Shown here piece by piece: positions 21,901 to 34,810 of a stretch of DNA of 64,000 nucleotides. Positions within the stretch are counted from its first letter, which is position 1. The number at the start of each line of letters is the position of its first letter. Below the pieces are notes generated by a model, which did no database searches, had not been told where the DNA came from, and saw only the letters and a list, made by a program, of their open reading frames with translations. Where the stretch lies: the NCBI GenBank assembly GCA_035048485.1, contig CM068587.1, forward strand, positions 35,213,316 through 35,277,315, written 5' to 3'. This DNA is from Pteria penguin (lineage: Eukaryota; Mollusca; Bivalvia; Pterioida; Pteriidae). A program made the position numbers and the translations under genes.

Positions 21901-23084
21901 TCATTTCAAGTATACATGTATGTTTAATATAATACATCGGGTATGACTACATATTAAGAATTATCAATTTAGAGCATCATATGCGCATTTTACAACTACT
22001 CTCTCTTCAGTGATATTCAGGACAAGAACTGTGGAAATCAAATAATCGAAACGAATAATCGTTTGAAGTTAAACTGACCTGGAATAATCGCCAAAGAACC
22101 AAGGACAGAGCTATGTATCGAGGATATAGTCGTTAATTTTAGAATAATTTACAAATTATAGACCTCTAAGGAGTGCAGCAATAAATAATACTGTGTTTGT
22201 AATAATACTGTATATTGTAGATAACATCTAATAATAGATCTATGTAAACTATAAATATTTATCGTGTTGAAACCAGACCTTCCCTGTTTCGTCATGAGTA
22301 ACAAAACAATATTCCCTGTCACGTGTTTCCTGTGTACTATGCGGCTCCTTATTTTTTACAGCGATTACGTTTTTATCGGGATGTCGGTCTCCGTCGTGTA
22401 TCATTTATGATGCGTATAAATTTTCACAATACTGTTTTATATACTGTTTTTAAGTCTTCTTAAATTATATTTCATGTAATTCAGTATAAATGTACGCTGA
22501 TTCATAACTTTAACAATACAGATTTCACGTCGCTATAGAAATACTAAGTGTAAGAATTTATTTTTCTCTATATGTTTGGTTTTTGTTTTTATTTTTTTCC
22601 TCCAGTTAATTGGTCTGACCTTTGATGATCGTCATATTATTATATAAAAGTTACAACGTGGCACATAGCTTAAAGTCAACAGTGACACTGAACATATTAC
22701 TTCAATATTTTCACATTTCAGTAAAAAATTAACAGTTTCAAAATCTATTTAGTTCTTAGTTAAATTTTCGTTTGACTAAATATGCATCTTATGTAATATT
22801 GACTTAGAATTCCTATTTCATATCACTTTATTCTCACTTTCATTCTGAAACTAGAAAACATTTTGACCATATAATTGGAATGTAAAATTAGAATTACCAA
22901 ATACTCTAGTAAGAACCAACTTCCTCTACAATATCATTTTTGCCTTAGTAAATATCTAAAAATAGAAGGTTATGTTGAAAAAGTTATGCATGATTAGAAA
23001 AACAACTTTCGTGTTCGAATGGATAAAAGTGGAGGTAACCTTCAATGGTTTTCAAAATCTTGAAAACATTATTCTTATGAATTA
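18936..23084. other. Long quiet AT-rich stretch
   Basis: Apart from the small element at 19651-19786, I see no gene, RNA gene or repeat copy. Frames here are short and look random. Confidence 0.4.
19651..19786. mobile_element. Possible 136-bp MITE with CAGGGC ends
   Basis: Left end CAGGGCTGTGGAAAAC and right end GTTTCCAACGGCCCTG form an imperfect inverted pair. CAGGG-initial ends are common in hAT elements. There is no second copy here and no clear target-site duplication. The minus-strand frame across it (19479-19778) has no domain. Confidence 0.4.
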
Positions 23085-23240
23085 AATGACCGTCCTAAGT
23101 CGGTATCGTAATTGCACTACAATCAAATATTTTTGTAATGTGTTATATGTGCTAGTATATTATTTATATTCATGTATTGTATAGCTCCATGGTGACTTCT
23201 GCCACATAACTGAGCCAGTAACTCCTATTTTTTCTTTCTA
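23085..23240 (+). repeat. Dispersed repeat X, partial copy
   Basis: GACCGTCCTAAGTCGGTATC then AATATTTTTGTAATGTG, followed by ATGGTGACTTCTGCCACATA and CTGAGCCAGTAACTCCT. The first half is shared with 53575-53635 and 60610-60665, and the second with 24745-24870 and 60360-60405. Confidence 0.7.
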
Positions 23241-24411
23241 TCACGATATAGAAAAGTGTATCGACCATGAACATTAAATGAAAAGACTAGAACATTTAAA
23301 TATCCGGCTGTCATATAATATCACCAATATTAAAAGTTTAAAAAAAAGTTGTAGGTTACTATCTATGTCATAATAATGTAGATGCGATAAAATTGTCTCT
23401 GGAAAGACTCCTTCCTTTAAACGCATTTCTTTAAAATAAAGACGATATTTAACATCAAAATGTGAAAGATGTTCGAACTTTTAGTGCTTAAACGGAGTTC
23501 TAATTCTTTCAATATTATTCCGGTTATCTTCATGATAACCACTTTGTGTGAAGGTTACTTTGTTGGGGAAATGTCGTATTTTCCCTACCATCCTCGATCT
23601 GTTGGTATTAAATCGCTCTATCTGGATGACCGATATTTGTTCTACCACAAGGAGTGTTAAATTACATTCGTTGTACTTCTAAAAATAACAGCGATAACAT
23701 ATACCACTGTTCACATGAAATTTATCATTATTTTAATAAGTCACAAACATGATTACTAAATCATATTTATTTAAATGAAATATTTGATACTAAACCTGTA
23801 GTAAATCATAAAAGATCTAACATTATTATATAGTCTAATTTTACTCCTGTGTTCATTGGCAGAAAACTGTACAAGTGATCAGTAATCATGAAACCGTATT
23901 CACCAGATTTGAGCTTTTTCATTAAATACGACTACTGCGAAATTTCTCGCTTCCGTTTTTTCAGTAAATACAGCAAACGCGCCAAAAATAGCGTAGCGTA
24001 GGGGTGTATATATTGTTTCTCACTTCAAGAAGCTGATCAAAAGTTATGCAGCAGCCATATTTTCTGTATGAGATGATTAAGTTCACTATATAATAAAACA
24101 TTTATGGACTTTTAACTCAGTGAATATCGTGTAATATTTACTGAATTTGAAAATATTGACCTCGGCTCCATAGTTGTATATTGCAGTACACCATTTATCT
24201 GATGTGGACGGTATTGTGGGAGTCGGCAGAAGATACCCTTCATGGTACCCGATGCCAATTCTTCTTATCATGTTGTCTTTGATTACCCCTTTTACCGATT
24301 TTGTGTAGCACCATTTTATATTCCTCTATTACGACTATTTGATACCATGTCATTTTACTTAGTACTACCACTGTTTCGTTTTAGTAATTTTGACTAAGGG
24401 TTTGGCATGAC

Positions 24412-24486
24412 TGGCAAGCAGGCGGTATTTGCCGCTCCATTATACTTGATCTCGCGGTATTCGCCGATCCATTACACTTGATCCCT
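24412..24486. repeat. 32-bp tandem duplication
   Basis: GCGGTATTTGCCGCTCCATT followed by ATACTTGATCTC is repeated next as GCGGTATTCGCCGATCCATT and ACACTTGATCCC, two copies with a few substitutions. Confidence 0.75.
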
Positions 24487-24744
24487 CCAAATAAGTATCT
24501 GCCTTGATGATTGTACCTAAAACTACTGCTAAATACAACATGATATTGTATTATTTTTATTTTTATCCGCAAAAATATGCAAAAAAGTGTTGCAGTTAAA
24601 CATAGTGTAAATTTAATTTCATAAAGTAAAATCCAAAATTTGTTTTTGAAACTTCATATTATTTTCCATAACTATAACTAGAAATGATCTTCATAGCAAT
24701 ATATTATCAAATCCTTTTACATATATATACTTTGACGTAGTTCT

Positions 24745-24870
24745 TACTTATTTTTGTAATGTGACATATGTTCTAGTATATTATTTATATTCATTTATTG
24801 TATAGCTCTATGGTGACTTCTGCCACATAACTGAGCCAGTAACTCCTCTTTTTTCTTTTTCTCTCATTAA
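24745..24870 (+). repeat. Dispersed repeat X, 3' part
   Basis: About 100 bp nearly identical to 23130-23235 in direct orientation, including TAGTATATTATTTATATTCA and TCTATGGTGACTTCTGCCAC. Lacks the CCGTCCTAAGTCGG part. Confidence 0.72.
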
Positions 24871-25255
24871 GTAAAACTTAGATATTATTGGTTGACGTCG
24901 CTTTTCCCGCTTATACTTCAGATATATTGAATGGCTAGTTTCGCTTCACTGGCCCACAGGTAAAAGCGGTAGACGTCAAAGTTTCCTTTCATCGTTATGA
25001 GGATATAGTTGACGTAGGTGAATACTCGTTCATATCTATACAGCTTAAATCGTTTCGCTGCATTCCAAACTTTACATCTACATGTATTTGCGTCAATGAA
25101 ACAAATTTATGTATGTTAGTATCCTGTCCGCTGCACAAACAAAAATGAAAAATGAAAAAATGGTATCACAAGAGGAACAAAATGTAATAATACTTGCAGT
25201 GGTGAAGCTAAGTTTTATAAAGTGTAGGACAACACTATGATAACAGCGAGAGCAC

Positions 25256-25424
25256 AATACACCGATCCACTTTCGTCGAATGTTAAGCATTTTAGCGCAA
25301 AATACGACTATGATGACGTCACGCAAGGTTGGACAAGTCGGACATTTGACTATGACGTCATAAGTAAAACAATCAAAAGTTCGCCAAACATCGCTTTCTA
25401 TGCTGAAAAGTGGATCGGTGTATT
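25256..25424. mobile_element. 169-bp TIR element with TGACGTCA in both arms
   Basis: Starts AATACACCGATCCACTTTCG and ends GTGGATCGGTGTATT with inverted agreement. Further inward the left arm carries GATGACGTCACG and the right arm TATGACGTCATA. It can be read as TA-flanked (TACACCG ... CGGTGTA), consistent with a TA target-site preference. Frames on both strands cross it but show no domain. Non-autonomous. Confidence 0.72.
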
Positions 25425-27153
25425 CCATACATGTTTCCTTGTTTCGTAATTTGGATCACACGTTTATCCCGCTGTCCAACCCCATATGTGTAATAACCCT
25501 CCATATTTAACAAAAACAAATAAATAAATGAAATAGATAAATGAACCAAACTACTCAAACTGGAATATGCTTTCTCCATATTAAAACAATTCAAAGTAAA
25601 AAACATTACTTAAACTGGAATATGTTTTTAGCTGTGAAATAATTTCTGGACACTTTTACCTTCAGAAATATAAAACATTATAGCACACCTGGTTTATCTT
25701 TTACTGAGTTATCGTTCTTTGTACGTATGCGATCCCTGCCCTACTGACAGTGCTTTTGAAACCAGTGGTTGTGAAATTATAAATTTTACTTTTTAACTTT
25801 ATGAATGATATTATAGTTTCAAATGGAGGTATCACTAGTTTTTCAAAAGAAATATTTGATAAATATAAACAAGTATAACTCAATATATTATCGGTTTCAA
25901 GCGTGCATCTGGGGGAAATTTATTTATGTATATGTTTTTGTGCTTATTCCAAACTACTCCAAATAAAAACATGACGAAAAGCAGACTTGCAGATTGTGTT
26001 ACCTATATCTATTCTATTTAATGAACTCTGAGATAATGACCTAGTTGGAACTACAGAGTGTAGTCTTAGGTTACACAACGATGTTCTCTCATTTCAAGAT
26101 ACTGACATAGTACAACCTTTTCAAGGTCATGATTTGAAAAATTACGTTCAAATCTAGTTCTTGTAAATAATTTATTTCTTAGCTTATTAATAAGAAAGAT
26201 TGTGATAACTGATTCAACATTTTGACTCGTACTTTTATACACACCATCATTTTTGTTCTTCAGTGGGGCAGAAAAGCTGCCCAAGTGTAGAACAATAGAA
26301 CTTTTTACGACAAATGCGGAGCTGTAAATGATTAACGTTCCCTCCAAATTTATTACATCATAATGAAATTTGATATCATTCTGATCGAACGTTGACGATT
26401 TTACCGTCCATTGTTACAGCTCCGCAGGTATCGTGAAGAGGTCTATAGATTAGGTAGACGACTAAAATACAAAACTTGACCGGAATGAGTATTTACGATC
26501 TTGAGTATTGTTTTGTGCTAGAAAGGTGATATTTAGGTAAAATCCCCAACATTGCTGGAAGAGTTACAGTACTGTCATTTGGAAATCGTTCATCTGTCCT
26601 TACGCAGTGGTCTTATCTAATTTATCCTATGCCCGATAGGGATCGGCAAGATTATAAGGATGTTCATTTTATGGTATTTGACAGAATTAACCACATAACC
26701 GTTTCACTACATCAATATATTGTACATTTTAATCGGTCGTCCTATTTCGGTACCTTGATTACGGTGATAACGAACATACTTATGGCGTTTATGGTGGTAT
26801 TTAGTTTTATTTATACCGTACTTGGTACGGGTTCTGTAAAGTGTTTAAATTAGATTTCATATCTCCCCTTTATTATACAAAATTTAAAAAATATAATACA
26901 CCCAACCCCCACCACTTGAAAGAACTATATCTGTGACTTCAGAATTTCGATTTCTATTTAATTTATCGGTGACATGTTTATCATAAGCAGTAATTCAAAG
27001 TTACATGAAACTGGATAGACATTTATCTTGTGTATATTTATCTCATATATTTGGGCAAAAATAGCATATTAGTATATATGTAATAAAATTGTCTTTGTGC
27101 TGTAGTATATATGTATTTATGGTTTTGGCATTCGTTACGGATGTAGCTGACAC
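25425..27153. other. No supported gene
   Basis: A 74-codon frame at 26629-26853 contains a hydrophobic run (TNILMAFMVVFSFIYTVLG) but nothing else suggests a gene. The remainder is AT-rich. Confidence 0.3.
26312..26428. mobile_element. Possible small foldback element
   Basis: TGCGGAGCTGTAA and its exact inverse TTACAGCTCCGCA lie about 115 bp apart, outer edge to outer edge. Pairing inward is weak. One copy only, so it could be chance or a degraded MITE. Confidence 0.4.
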
Positions 27154-27195
27154 GCAGAAGACACATTTCCCGGACACCTGTCTCACCTCTATTCA
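27154..27195 (-). repeat. Degenerate core unit of the modular element
   Basis: The minus strand reads AGAGGTGAGACAGGTGTCCG then GGAAATGTGTCTTCTG, a diverged solitary core unit. Confidence 0.55.
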
Positions 27196-27806
27196 CCACA
27201 AACACATGAATCTTCAGGATGATATACTTTATTGTAGTATTTTACTTCACTATATATGATGATGACATTTTTACCAATTTAACACATTCGAAACATGCAG
27301 ATGATGTTAAGAACGTATTGACCTCAAGTTCAGCATTTTACGAGTACTGTAGTATTTACTGTTTATATTTTATACCTATGGATATATGTTGAGAGGGAAA
27401 TTCGTATTCGGATTTCACCTGGATGTTATATGTGTGTAAACAACAGTTATTGCGTTTTTCATCACGCCTTGAGTGAGTGAATCCAGCTGCTCTCACATTC
27501 AGAAAATTATCAAATCTTAAAATACCAAAGTAAAGACGTGATGATAAAAGTGTATAAATATAAGTGGGATAAACTTGGGGAAAATGTTGTATTCATCTTC
27601 TGTAGTGTTCTTTGTGACGATTTATAGCCGAAAAGTAATTTCCTTAACGTAGATTTTGTGAAAGTTTTATGTTCCAGGAAATTTTCCCCACTTCAAAACG
27701 TCTACGTTTCTTAATACAAAATTGGCAACGCAAAAAGAGTGTGTTTTCCTCTCCTTATTCTTAAACAATCTGTAGAATACCTATCTGTAGAATATCTGTT
27801 CATATA

Positions 27807-27986
<180 letters not shown>

Positions 27987-29361
27987 GTTATTTATGTATT
28001 TATTATTCTTTTTATATCTTTTTATTTCTTTTAAATGTTTTTCTTAATCTGGTGTGGATATAGCTATATACTTTAAAAATCAGATAAATTACTTTACATC
28101 CCATCAATTTAACCTCTTTGATATGATACCTAGTCCACACGTTATATATTACACTCACATCGGACTGTGTGACAGAATAAAACTCACCAAAAATAGTCCA
28201 AAAAAGTCAATAAATGTCTGAGTGCAACCTCATTACTTGGTCATTTAATATTGATAAGACCAACGTTATGCTAGCTTAGTAAGACGATATCAATACGGAA
28301 ATGAAAGGCATTCAGTACGTCGATAATATATGACGTATTTGGAGTAAATCGATGTCATAGTGTAAGTAAATGAGTATAGAAACATGTGGCATTTTCAGCA
28401 GCTGACGAAACCGTACATTTCACACAATAGTTTAAAGAGATGATAGCATGAAATAAATGTGAAATGATTTGGTGGTTGGATACATTAGCATTATCATGAC
28501 GTCTACATTTATCGATGGTTTTTTTTTATACGAAACTGTGACGTCGTCTCCCAGGATGTACATCTCATTGACGTATATTTACTATAATTAAGACAAGAGG
28601 GGCTTATTTTCAGACATTATAAGAGATGCCTTTGGAACTCCGACACTGACGTGAGCTACGCATAAAGAATTCGATTCAGGAATAGAACAGCTGACATGAG
28701 AAACCGACCGTCCTTTGATGTTGTGCCTAATTTTACGACATATCTACATTGTATTTATTGCTAAAGATATGAAAGAAGATATATATGTATATTTGGTGTT
28801 TGCCCTCAAGAAAGGTGCTAAAATATGTAGATATAGATATAGAAAAGAGGCATATAGTTTTATCCTTGTATTCTTTAATATTGAGGTCATTTTCAATTAT
28901 TATCTGGGACCCGTTGGGTAAATGATTTTGAGTGTGTTAATATTTTAAGGTGAGTCGCAAACGTAGCTTACAATTAACTTCATTCCATTGTCACATTTGT
29001 TTCCAGTTCGCAGATAACATGTAACATTCAAATGGCTTTACATACTGAATTTATCATTTTACATGAATAAGTCTGTATACAGTTCATAAACATACATCTT
29101 CTGAGCGTTCTTTGTTGATTGTATTGTTGGTCAGATTAGTATCTACACTTAAGGAGTTGTATTTTTCTAATGTGACTCTATTTCACTACACTTTTTCCTG
29201 GAATACTGGAAGAATATCAGGAGTGGCTTAGAAAACAGTCATCCAAACAATATCTCTTTAACTTACGTAAATGCACATTCCTTAGTCTTCACTTTGATTC
29301 CCATTTTACCGGACGTACTTACTTCGAATTCTGACGTCTCATATAATTATAATTGGACATA
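27987..29361. other. No supported feature
   Basis: AT-rich; a 68-codon frame at 28715-28921 has no domain. Confidence 0.35.
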
Positions 29362-29672
29362 TCTATGACGTCTTACATGTAATCATACATACTTATACCG
29401 TCTTACATGTAACTGTACATACTTATGCCGTCTTACATGTAATCATACATACTTATGCCGTCTTACATGTAACCATACATACTTATGCCGTCTTACATGT
29501 AATCGTACATACTTATGCTGTCTTACATGTAATCGTACATACTTATGCCGTCTTACATGTAACCGTACATGCTTATGCCGTCTTACATGTAACCGTACAT
29601 ACTTATGCTGCATGTCTTACATGTAACCGTACATACTTATGCCGTCTTACATGTAATCATACATACTTATGA
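29362..29672. repeat. 30-bp minisatellite, ten copies
   Basis: The unit is about ATGCCGTCTTACATGTAACC plus ATACATACTT, with an exact 30-bp spacing through most copies. The ninth unit has a 4-bp CATG insertion. Each unit contains the perfect palindrome TTACATGTAA. Substitutions are few (C/T and A/G at fixed places), so the array is fairly young or homogenised. Confidence 0.95.
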
Positions 29673-30310
29673 AGGCTAACTTTAATATTATTTCATATCA
29701 TTACATTTTCCTTTTTGGTTTGTCTGTGATATGCGTTCTCATTCATTTAAATCAAATCTCTTGAACATAACTACAAATGATTTCATACATGAGTTATCTA
29801 TATCAATAAGATTATAGTATTTATTGTAGGTTTGGTAAAGTTAAATACATACTTTTTAGACTTTTTTCAATTATATTTTAATATTTTTATACAATTTAGT
29901 TATAAGTTATTCCCATCCTCAATAAAATAAATGAATAAATATATTCGATTCGGAAAACTTTGCTTTACGTTTGTTCGATATATAAAGGTTTTTCCTTCCG
30001 AACGAAAATTCATTTTGAAATATTGCAATTTGAACAAGAAATGTAATCTTAAACAAAATTTAGGTGCCATATTCGTGTAGAAAGATTTAAGCCCACTTTA
30101 CCGCAAACATCTGACTGTTTTACGTTATTCTTCATTCACTGAGTTCCAGTTCATAACTCGTTTATCTAAGTTATCGACTAATTATGATGTGACTTAAAAA
30201 TCTCTCAACAAGATGTCAAAAGCTGATGTTAAAATGAAGGCATATCATTATGATAGTGCATAAGTACTGCTCATTTCTATTATGATAAGATGGGATGGTG
30301 AATAACAATC

Positions 30311-30590
30311 AGCCGGTGTGGCCTAGTGGATAAGGTACTCGGCTCCTGGTGGAGCGGCCCAGGTTCGACTTCAGTCCTGGGCGCACCGGAGTTCTGTCTT
30401 TCAAAAGAGAGTGTCAAAGCCGAGGTCCCGTGTCACGGTAGGCGTGGAACGTAAAAGATCTCTCACTGCTTCGGATGGGTCCGTTGCAGAGGTTTAAATT
30501 TGTTTGCGATGCATCAGGCAGAGCTGCCACCATATACGTGAAATCATCGTGGAGTGACGTAAAACTATATTCAATTAATCAATCAATGAA
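30311..30590 (+). mobile_element. SINE family A, near-complete copy
   Basis: The head GCCGGTGTGGCCTAGTGGAT has the A-box and CAGGTTCGACTTCAG the B-box. The body is AGCCGAGGTCCCGTGTCACG, AGATCTCTCACTGCTTCGGA, GCGATGCATCAGGCAG, then GTGGAGTGACGTAAAACTAT and a TCAATTAATCAATCAA tail. One of the best copies for defining the family; no clear target-site duplication by eye. Confidence 0.92.
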
Positions 30591-31233
30591 TTAAAACACA
30601 TATTTTAACTATCCATAACTACTGATATCGTCTATTTTGTTTTGACCTAAATACCTCCATGAAAATCATTGCCCGAATAACCGAGTTAAAAAATGTAAAC
30701 AGAAAGTAAAAAACAGGATTTCCATTATAACTAAATCAAACCTTGATGAGTTAAATAATGGAATTCCTGAAGCTCAACTTTTCATTTGCAATTTTGCATG
30801 TTATCAGGTACAAAAAGTTGATTAAGAGATTATCATGTATAGTATTGAAGTTCTTGATTTTGTTTTATTGTTATTTCCTGCACTGCAATGGACTATAAAA
30901 AGTATGTTCCAAGAAGCGGAGAGAAAAATAAAGCTATAGCTACTTCTGAATTTGCAGTTAGAATAAGTATACAAATGGATGTCGGCGTGCCTCATGTAAT
31001 AAAAGTATATATGTATAGTATTGCGGAAGTGAAATAAAAAAAAACCTGTTCCGGATTTAAATGATCTTTGTAATGTCAATATTTGAACATGTTATGTAAT
31101 AAGTTTATCTTTTGTTAGATGTGTAAATCCCCACTTTAACCGATCAAGTAAAGTACAACGTCTGAAAATTATCACATAGCAAAAATTTTTTTAAAAAAGA
31201 TACAAATTTAAAACATTTATTCAGATTATAAAT
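30591..31233. other. Nothing recognised
   Basis: AT-rich, no supported feature. Confidence 0.4.
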
Positions 31234-32046
31234 GTTGTCTAGATAAACATACTTATATCATATAGCGGATGGTCGCTATAAGTACTGCAATAATGCTTTT
31301 CAGATATCAGTAGATATAAATCCTTTACATATGCAGTGTTTAAGATTTCAATTTATTTCAGTTTACAAAAACGACTTTAGGGTTTTACCGCAACTGTATC
31401 TTTCAATTGTTTGGTTCACAAAATGTACTTGAGAATATTTAAACCAAAACTTGAATTAAGGATTTTCCCGACCCTCTGGACAGTTCGCGATAAGGAATGT
31501 AAACCGATGTACTTGTTTGAAAAGATGTTGTGTTATGTAATATTAATCCTTTGTTCAGATTTCATTAAAACTTTATCTTTCAAATTGATTAACATAGTGA
31601 TACTATGTTTGTAGAGATAATATGTTCGGACAAAAAAACCCAAAACTCCATAGACCATACCTGTGTATATTATCGCATACAATCTGTGCATTTGAACAAA
31701 CACAAATATGAGAAGTTTTTATTTTTCTAGAAATGCTTTCGGGTATCTCGGCGATTTGGATTCTAAATGTTTGTATATACAGCAGTTATACCTCGCGTGC
31801 CATACTAATTGTCAACAATACCTGAATGACTCCAAAATTAGTAAATTCGATAGAAAAAAAAATCATTTCTCATTTTTAATCTCGAGTAGAAAGATTTCCC
31901 CGTATCTTGTTTTTATATGCATTATAAGAGACCAATTTAATTACATGAAACTAAAGCAGAAAATATAATTTTTGAAGTTTTCGATATAACTATTAGAAAA
32001 TCTGCGACCATCCGCGATATGATATTAGTATGTTTATCTAGACAAC
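31234..32046. mobile_element. 813-bp element with 43-bp terminal inverted repeats
   Basis: The left terminus 31234-31276 begins GTTGTCTAGATAAACATACT and ends GCGGATGGTCGC. The right terminus 32004-32046 is its inverse with only two mismatches in 43. The interior is AT-rich with two short plus-strand frames (31411-31614, 67 codons; 31708-31968, 86 codons) that I cannot assign; neither shows a transposase motif. Immediate flanks show no obvious duplication. The likeliest reading is a non-autonomous DNA transposon. A single copy is in this window. Confidence 0.75.
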
Positions 32047-32309
32047 AGATGAGGATTTCATGAAGAAAGGTCGCAAATCTGAATCAAAAGAAAAACGTTT
32101 TAAGATGGAAGAATGAACTTCAGGTAGCAGTTCATCCTTTGAAAGCTTTAACGGAGCTTTTGTTTTTCCAAATGATATTTACGAAGTGATGCTTTCTATG
32201 CATTATCAATAGTATGTATCTTGTGAAAGTGTACCACCTAAGTTTCTTTAGTATTCAGAAGGCAAAGTGTATTACCTTTCATGCTGAAAATGCATTTTTT
32301 TTTCTTTCT

Positions 32310-32390
32310 TTTGTGTGCATGTCCTTGGTGATTTGTGTCATACAGCTTTGTCAGATGTCTTCTGTGTTCTCTTTTCTTTGTTAATGCTGA
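32310..32390 (+). repeat. Dispersed repeat X, internal piece
   Basis: CTTGGTGATTTGTGTCATAC followed by AGCTTTGTCAGATGTCTTCT matches 53670-53725 closely. Flanks differ, so this is a fragment. Confidence 0.65.
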
Positions 32391-33084
32391 ATTTCTAATG
32401 CTTAATGTTTAAGGGAATTACTAATTTGAATACTTCTTAAATATACAATACTGACAACTACCTGACTTGACGTCCAAAATGTATTAAGTGATAAAGAAAC
32501 ATTCCTTTCGCTTTGAAAAAGGCAGTCACACTTCATGCATCACTGATAAAGAACAAAATACGATATTAAAGCGTAAAACTCAATTTTTCTTGAATTAAAT
32601 GTAAACTATGGCGAAAAAATTTGTAATGTCATAGTTTGGGACAGGTATCAAAAATAATAATTGATTCATTCTTTGAATTTGCCATCAATACGTTGAGGAT
32701 TGAATAATTATATTTTTGTTATAATTCGACCATATCCTTGCGTCTATAAATAAAAACTAAATCCATATGGAGAATTAAAACACATTTTGTGTGATGTTTA
32801 AAAAAGAATATTTTTAAACAAAAAGAAACTTGACTATTGCATGATCTGGCATATCTTTAAATTCATAAAACGCAAAATATTACGCTCACTTTAATTTCAA
32901 TACCGTGTATGACTCAACAGATTTTTTCAAACACTTTTTAAGTTTAAGATATAAATATTGAATTTTCGAACAGAATGTAGCTTTCACTGCTCCCTTAATA
33001 TTCTGTATCTCGGGGAAAGGTACATACATTTCATTACCACTGCAGCATGCCAATCAGGATATGTTCACCTATACAGAATTCCTG

Positions 33085-33303
33085 GGTCCGGCGCCATAAA
33101 CTGAGAATATACTTAAGTCATAATTTTATATTCTTCTATTCATCGATGAATTAATAACTGGGATTTGGAGTTTATTGAGTTTTGCTCTATTCATAAATAG
33201 AATTAAACCATTGTGCATGAAAATTTATTTGAACGTTTGATAATAAAATAAATTAAAATGAAATATTTGACTTAAGTATATTCTCAGTTTATGGCGCCGG
33301 ACC
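33085..33303. mobile_element. 219-bp MITE with perfect 36-bp TIRs
   Basis: The left arm 33085-33120 begins GGTCCGGCGCCATAAACTGA, and the right arm 33268-33303 is its exact inverse over 36 bp. The AT-rich interior (CATCGATGAATTAATA, TTATTTGAACGTTTGA) is shared with the copy at 42858-43076. No ORF. The perfect arms, against diverged ones in the sibling copy, suggest a recent insertion or strong hairpin-driven conversion. Transposase class unknown. Confidence 0.9.
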
Positions 33304-34045
33304 ATGGTCTCAACTTTAACAGTTCGTGAAGATGCACCGTTCGCGTAACAGTTGTTGTGATGTCAAGGTGATATTAAATCAGTTATTTTCATGTCTTACA
33401 CATCATTTCACTCGACATATATGATTCATAATTGTGTATCGAATAAGTCATCATCCTATTTTGTAGACCTGTGTATCTGTTACGTATCTACTTTACATAC
33501 ACTTGTATAATTTTGGCATTTATTACAAGGGAATTTTGGTATTATTAGAGATACTTTAATTCTAGATAAAAGTCAACAACTCCAACTAACCAACCTTTGA
33601 AGTGACTATTGGCCCACGTAGGATTGTAAATATGATTTTATTTAAAAGTTTACAGGTATGCTTTAGCTTGCTGCATGTTTACTAATACTAGAAATAATTT
33701 ATCACTCCATAAGTCGTATACAACATCATACCTGACTCAGTAATCAATGTCAAAATCTCTAAATCATATGTATGCTTAAGCTGATTAAGAATATATTCTC
33801 TCATTCAAACGTACGATTTTAAATAAAGAAAAATGAGACCATAGTGAGTTGTATTACAAATCAATCAACAGACATTTGAAACAAACCGATGACAAGGAAA
33901 TCCCAATGATGTCTCAGAAATACTTGATTATACAGGCATTGTGATACCAACTTCGGAAGATGAGTTGAACAGACAATAGTTACTACATTGGGTGCAACCG
34001 ATATATTATTCACCGAAAAAGCTGCATATCCATATCGTCGCAAGC

Positions 34046-34118
34046 CCTGGTTATTGAGGTTATCGAGTCAGCCTCCTCCCTCGAACGAGAGAAGAGCGAA
34101 GGGAGCGGACTCAATAAC
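34046..34118. other. GC-rich imperfect hairpin
   Basis: GGTTATTGAG and CTCAATAACC bracket a nested GAGTCAGCCTCC...GGGAGCGGACTC pairing. It is a local GC-rich patch in AT-rich DNA with no tRNA-like boxes. A foldback remnant or regulatory hairpin are both possible. Confidence 0.45.
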
Positions 34119-34810
34119 CGTTGCCCTGTGAGGATGTATATCCAGAAAGATAAGTTAACATTTTATGAATAACTCTCCGTTTAAAATGAACAACAGGCAA
34201 ATTAAGTTGATGGTCCATAACGGCATATTAACATACTATTAACGGATAAGATAAAATCGAAGTATCAAAAGTATAAAGCGACATTAGCATGTGCCCAATG
34301 TGCTCTATCGTATTGCTGTCAACCAAACTATAGTGCATTTGCACGAGGTTCAATACCATATATTTCCCGCATAGATTAAAACAAGGCTCTACATAAAATC
34401 CAAATCGCAATATTCAAGATAAATATTCCATTAGGTTGTAGAAAGACTCCAACTCAAAATTTCTGGTCTTCTCGATGGTCTCACGGCCATAGTGTCAAAG
34501 GCGAATTGGTTCACCATATCTTAACGAGATAAGAGTGCACTATGGAAACTATTCACCCTCTGGAAATTGTAAATTTTATCATCGCAAAAATTTGGAAGGG
34601 AGCTTCGAATGTTAATGAAAATGTATCGAATTTAGGGATTAAATCAGAAGACAATTGTAAAACTGCTTCTTATTCTATGGTACAAATATGTAATCTCAAG
34701 TAAAATTATGTAGCTATGATTCATGGATGCCCGAAACATAATTATAACCAAATAAGAAAAGCCGTAACGTTGGAGTCTGGATGGAATATTACCATCTAAC
34801 CAAGGAAGAC

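Noticed and set aside
26629..26853. Possible single-pass membrane protein
   Set aside because: One hydrophobic run in AT-rich DNA is expected by chance; nothing else supports it.
29362..29672. CRISPR-like regular repeats
   Set aside because: Units are contiguous with no unique spacers; plain minisatellite. The same holds for 54966-55176 and 1-488.
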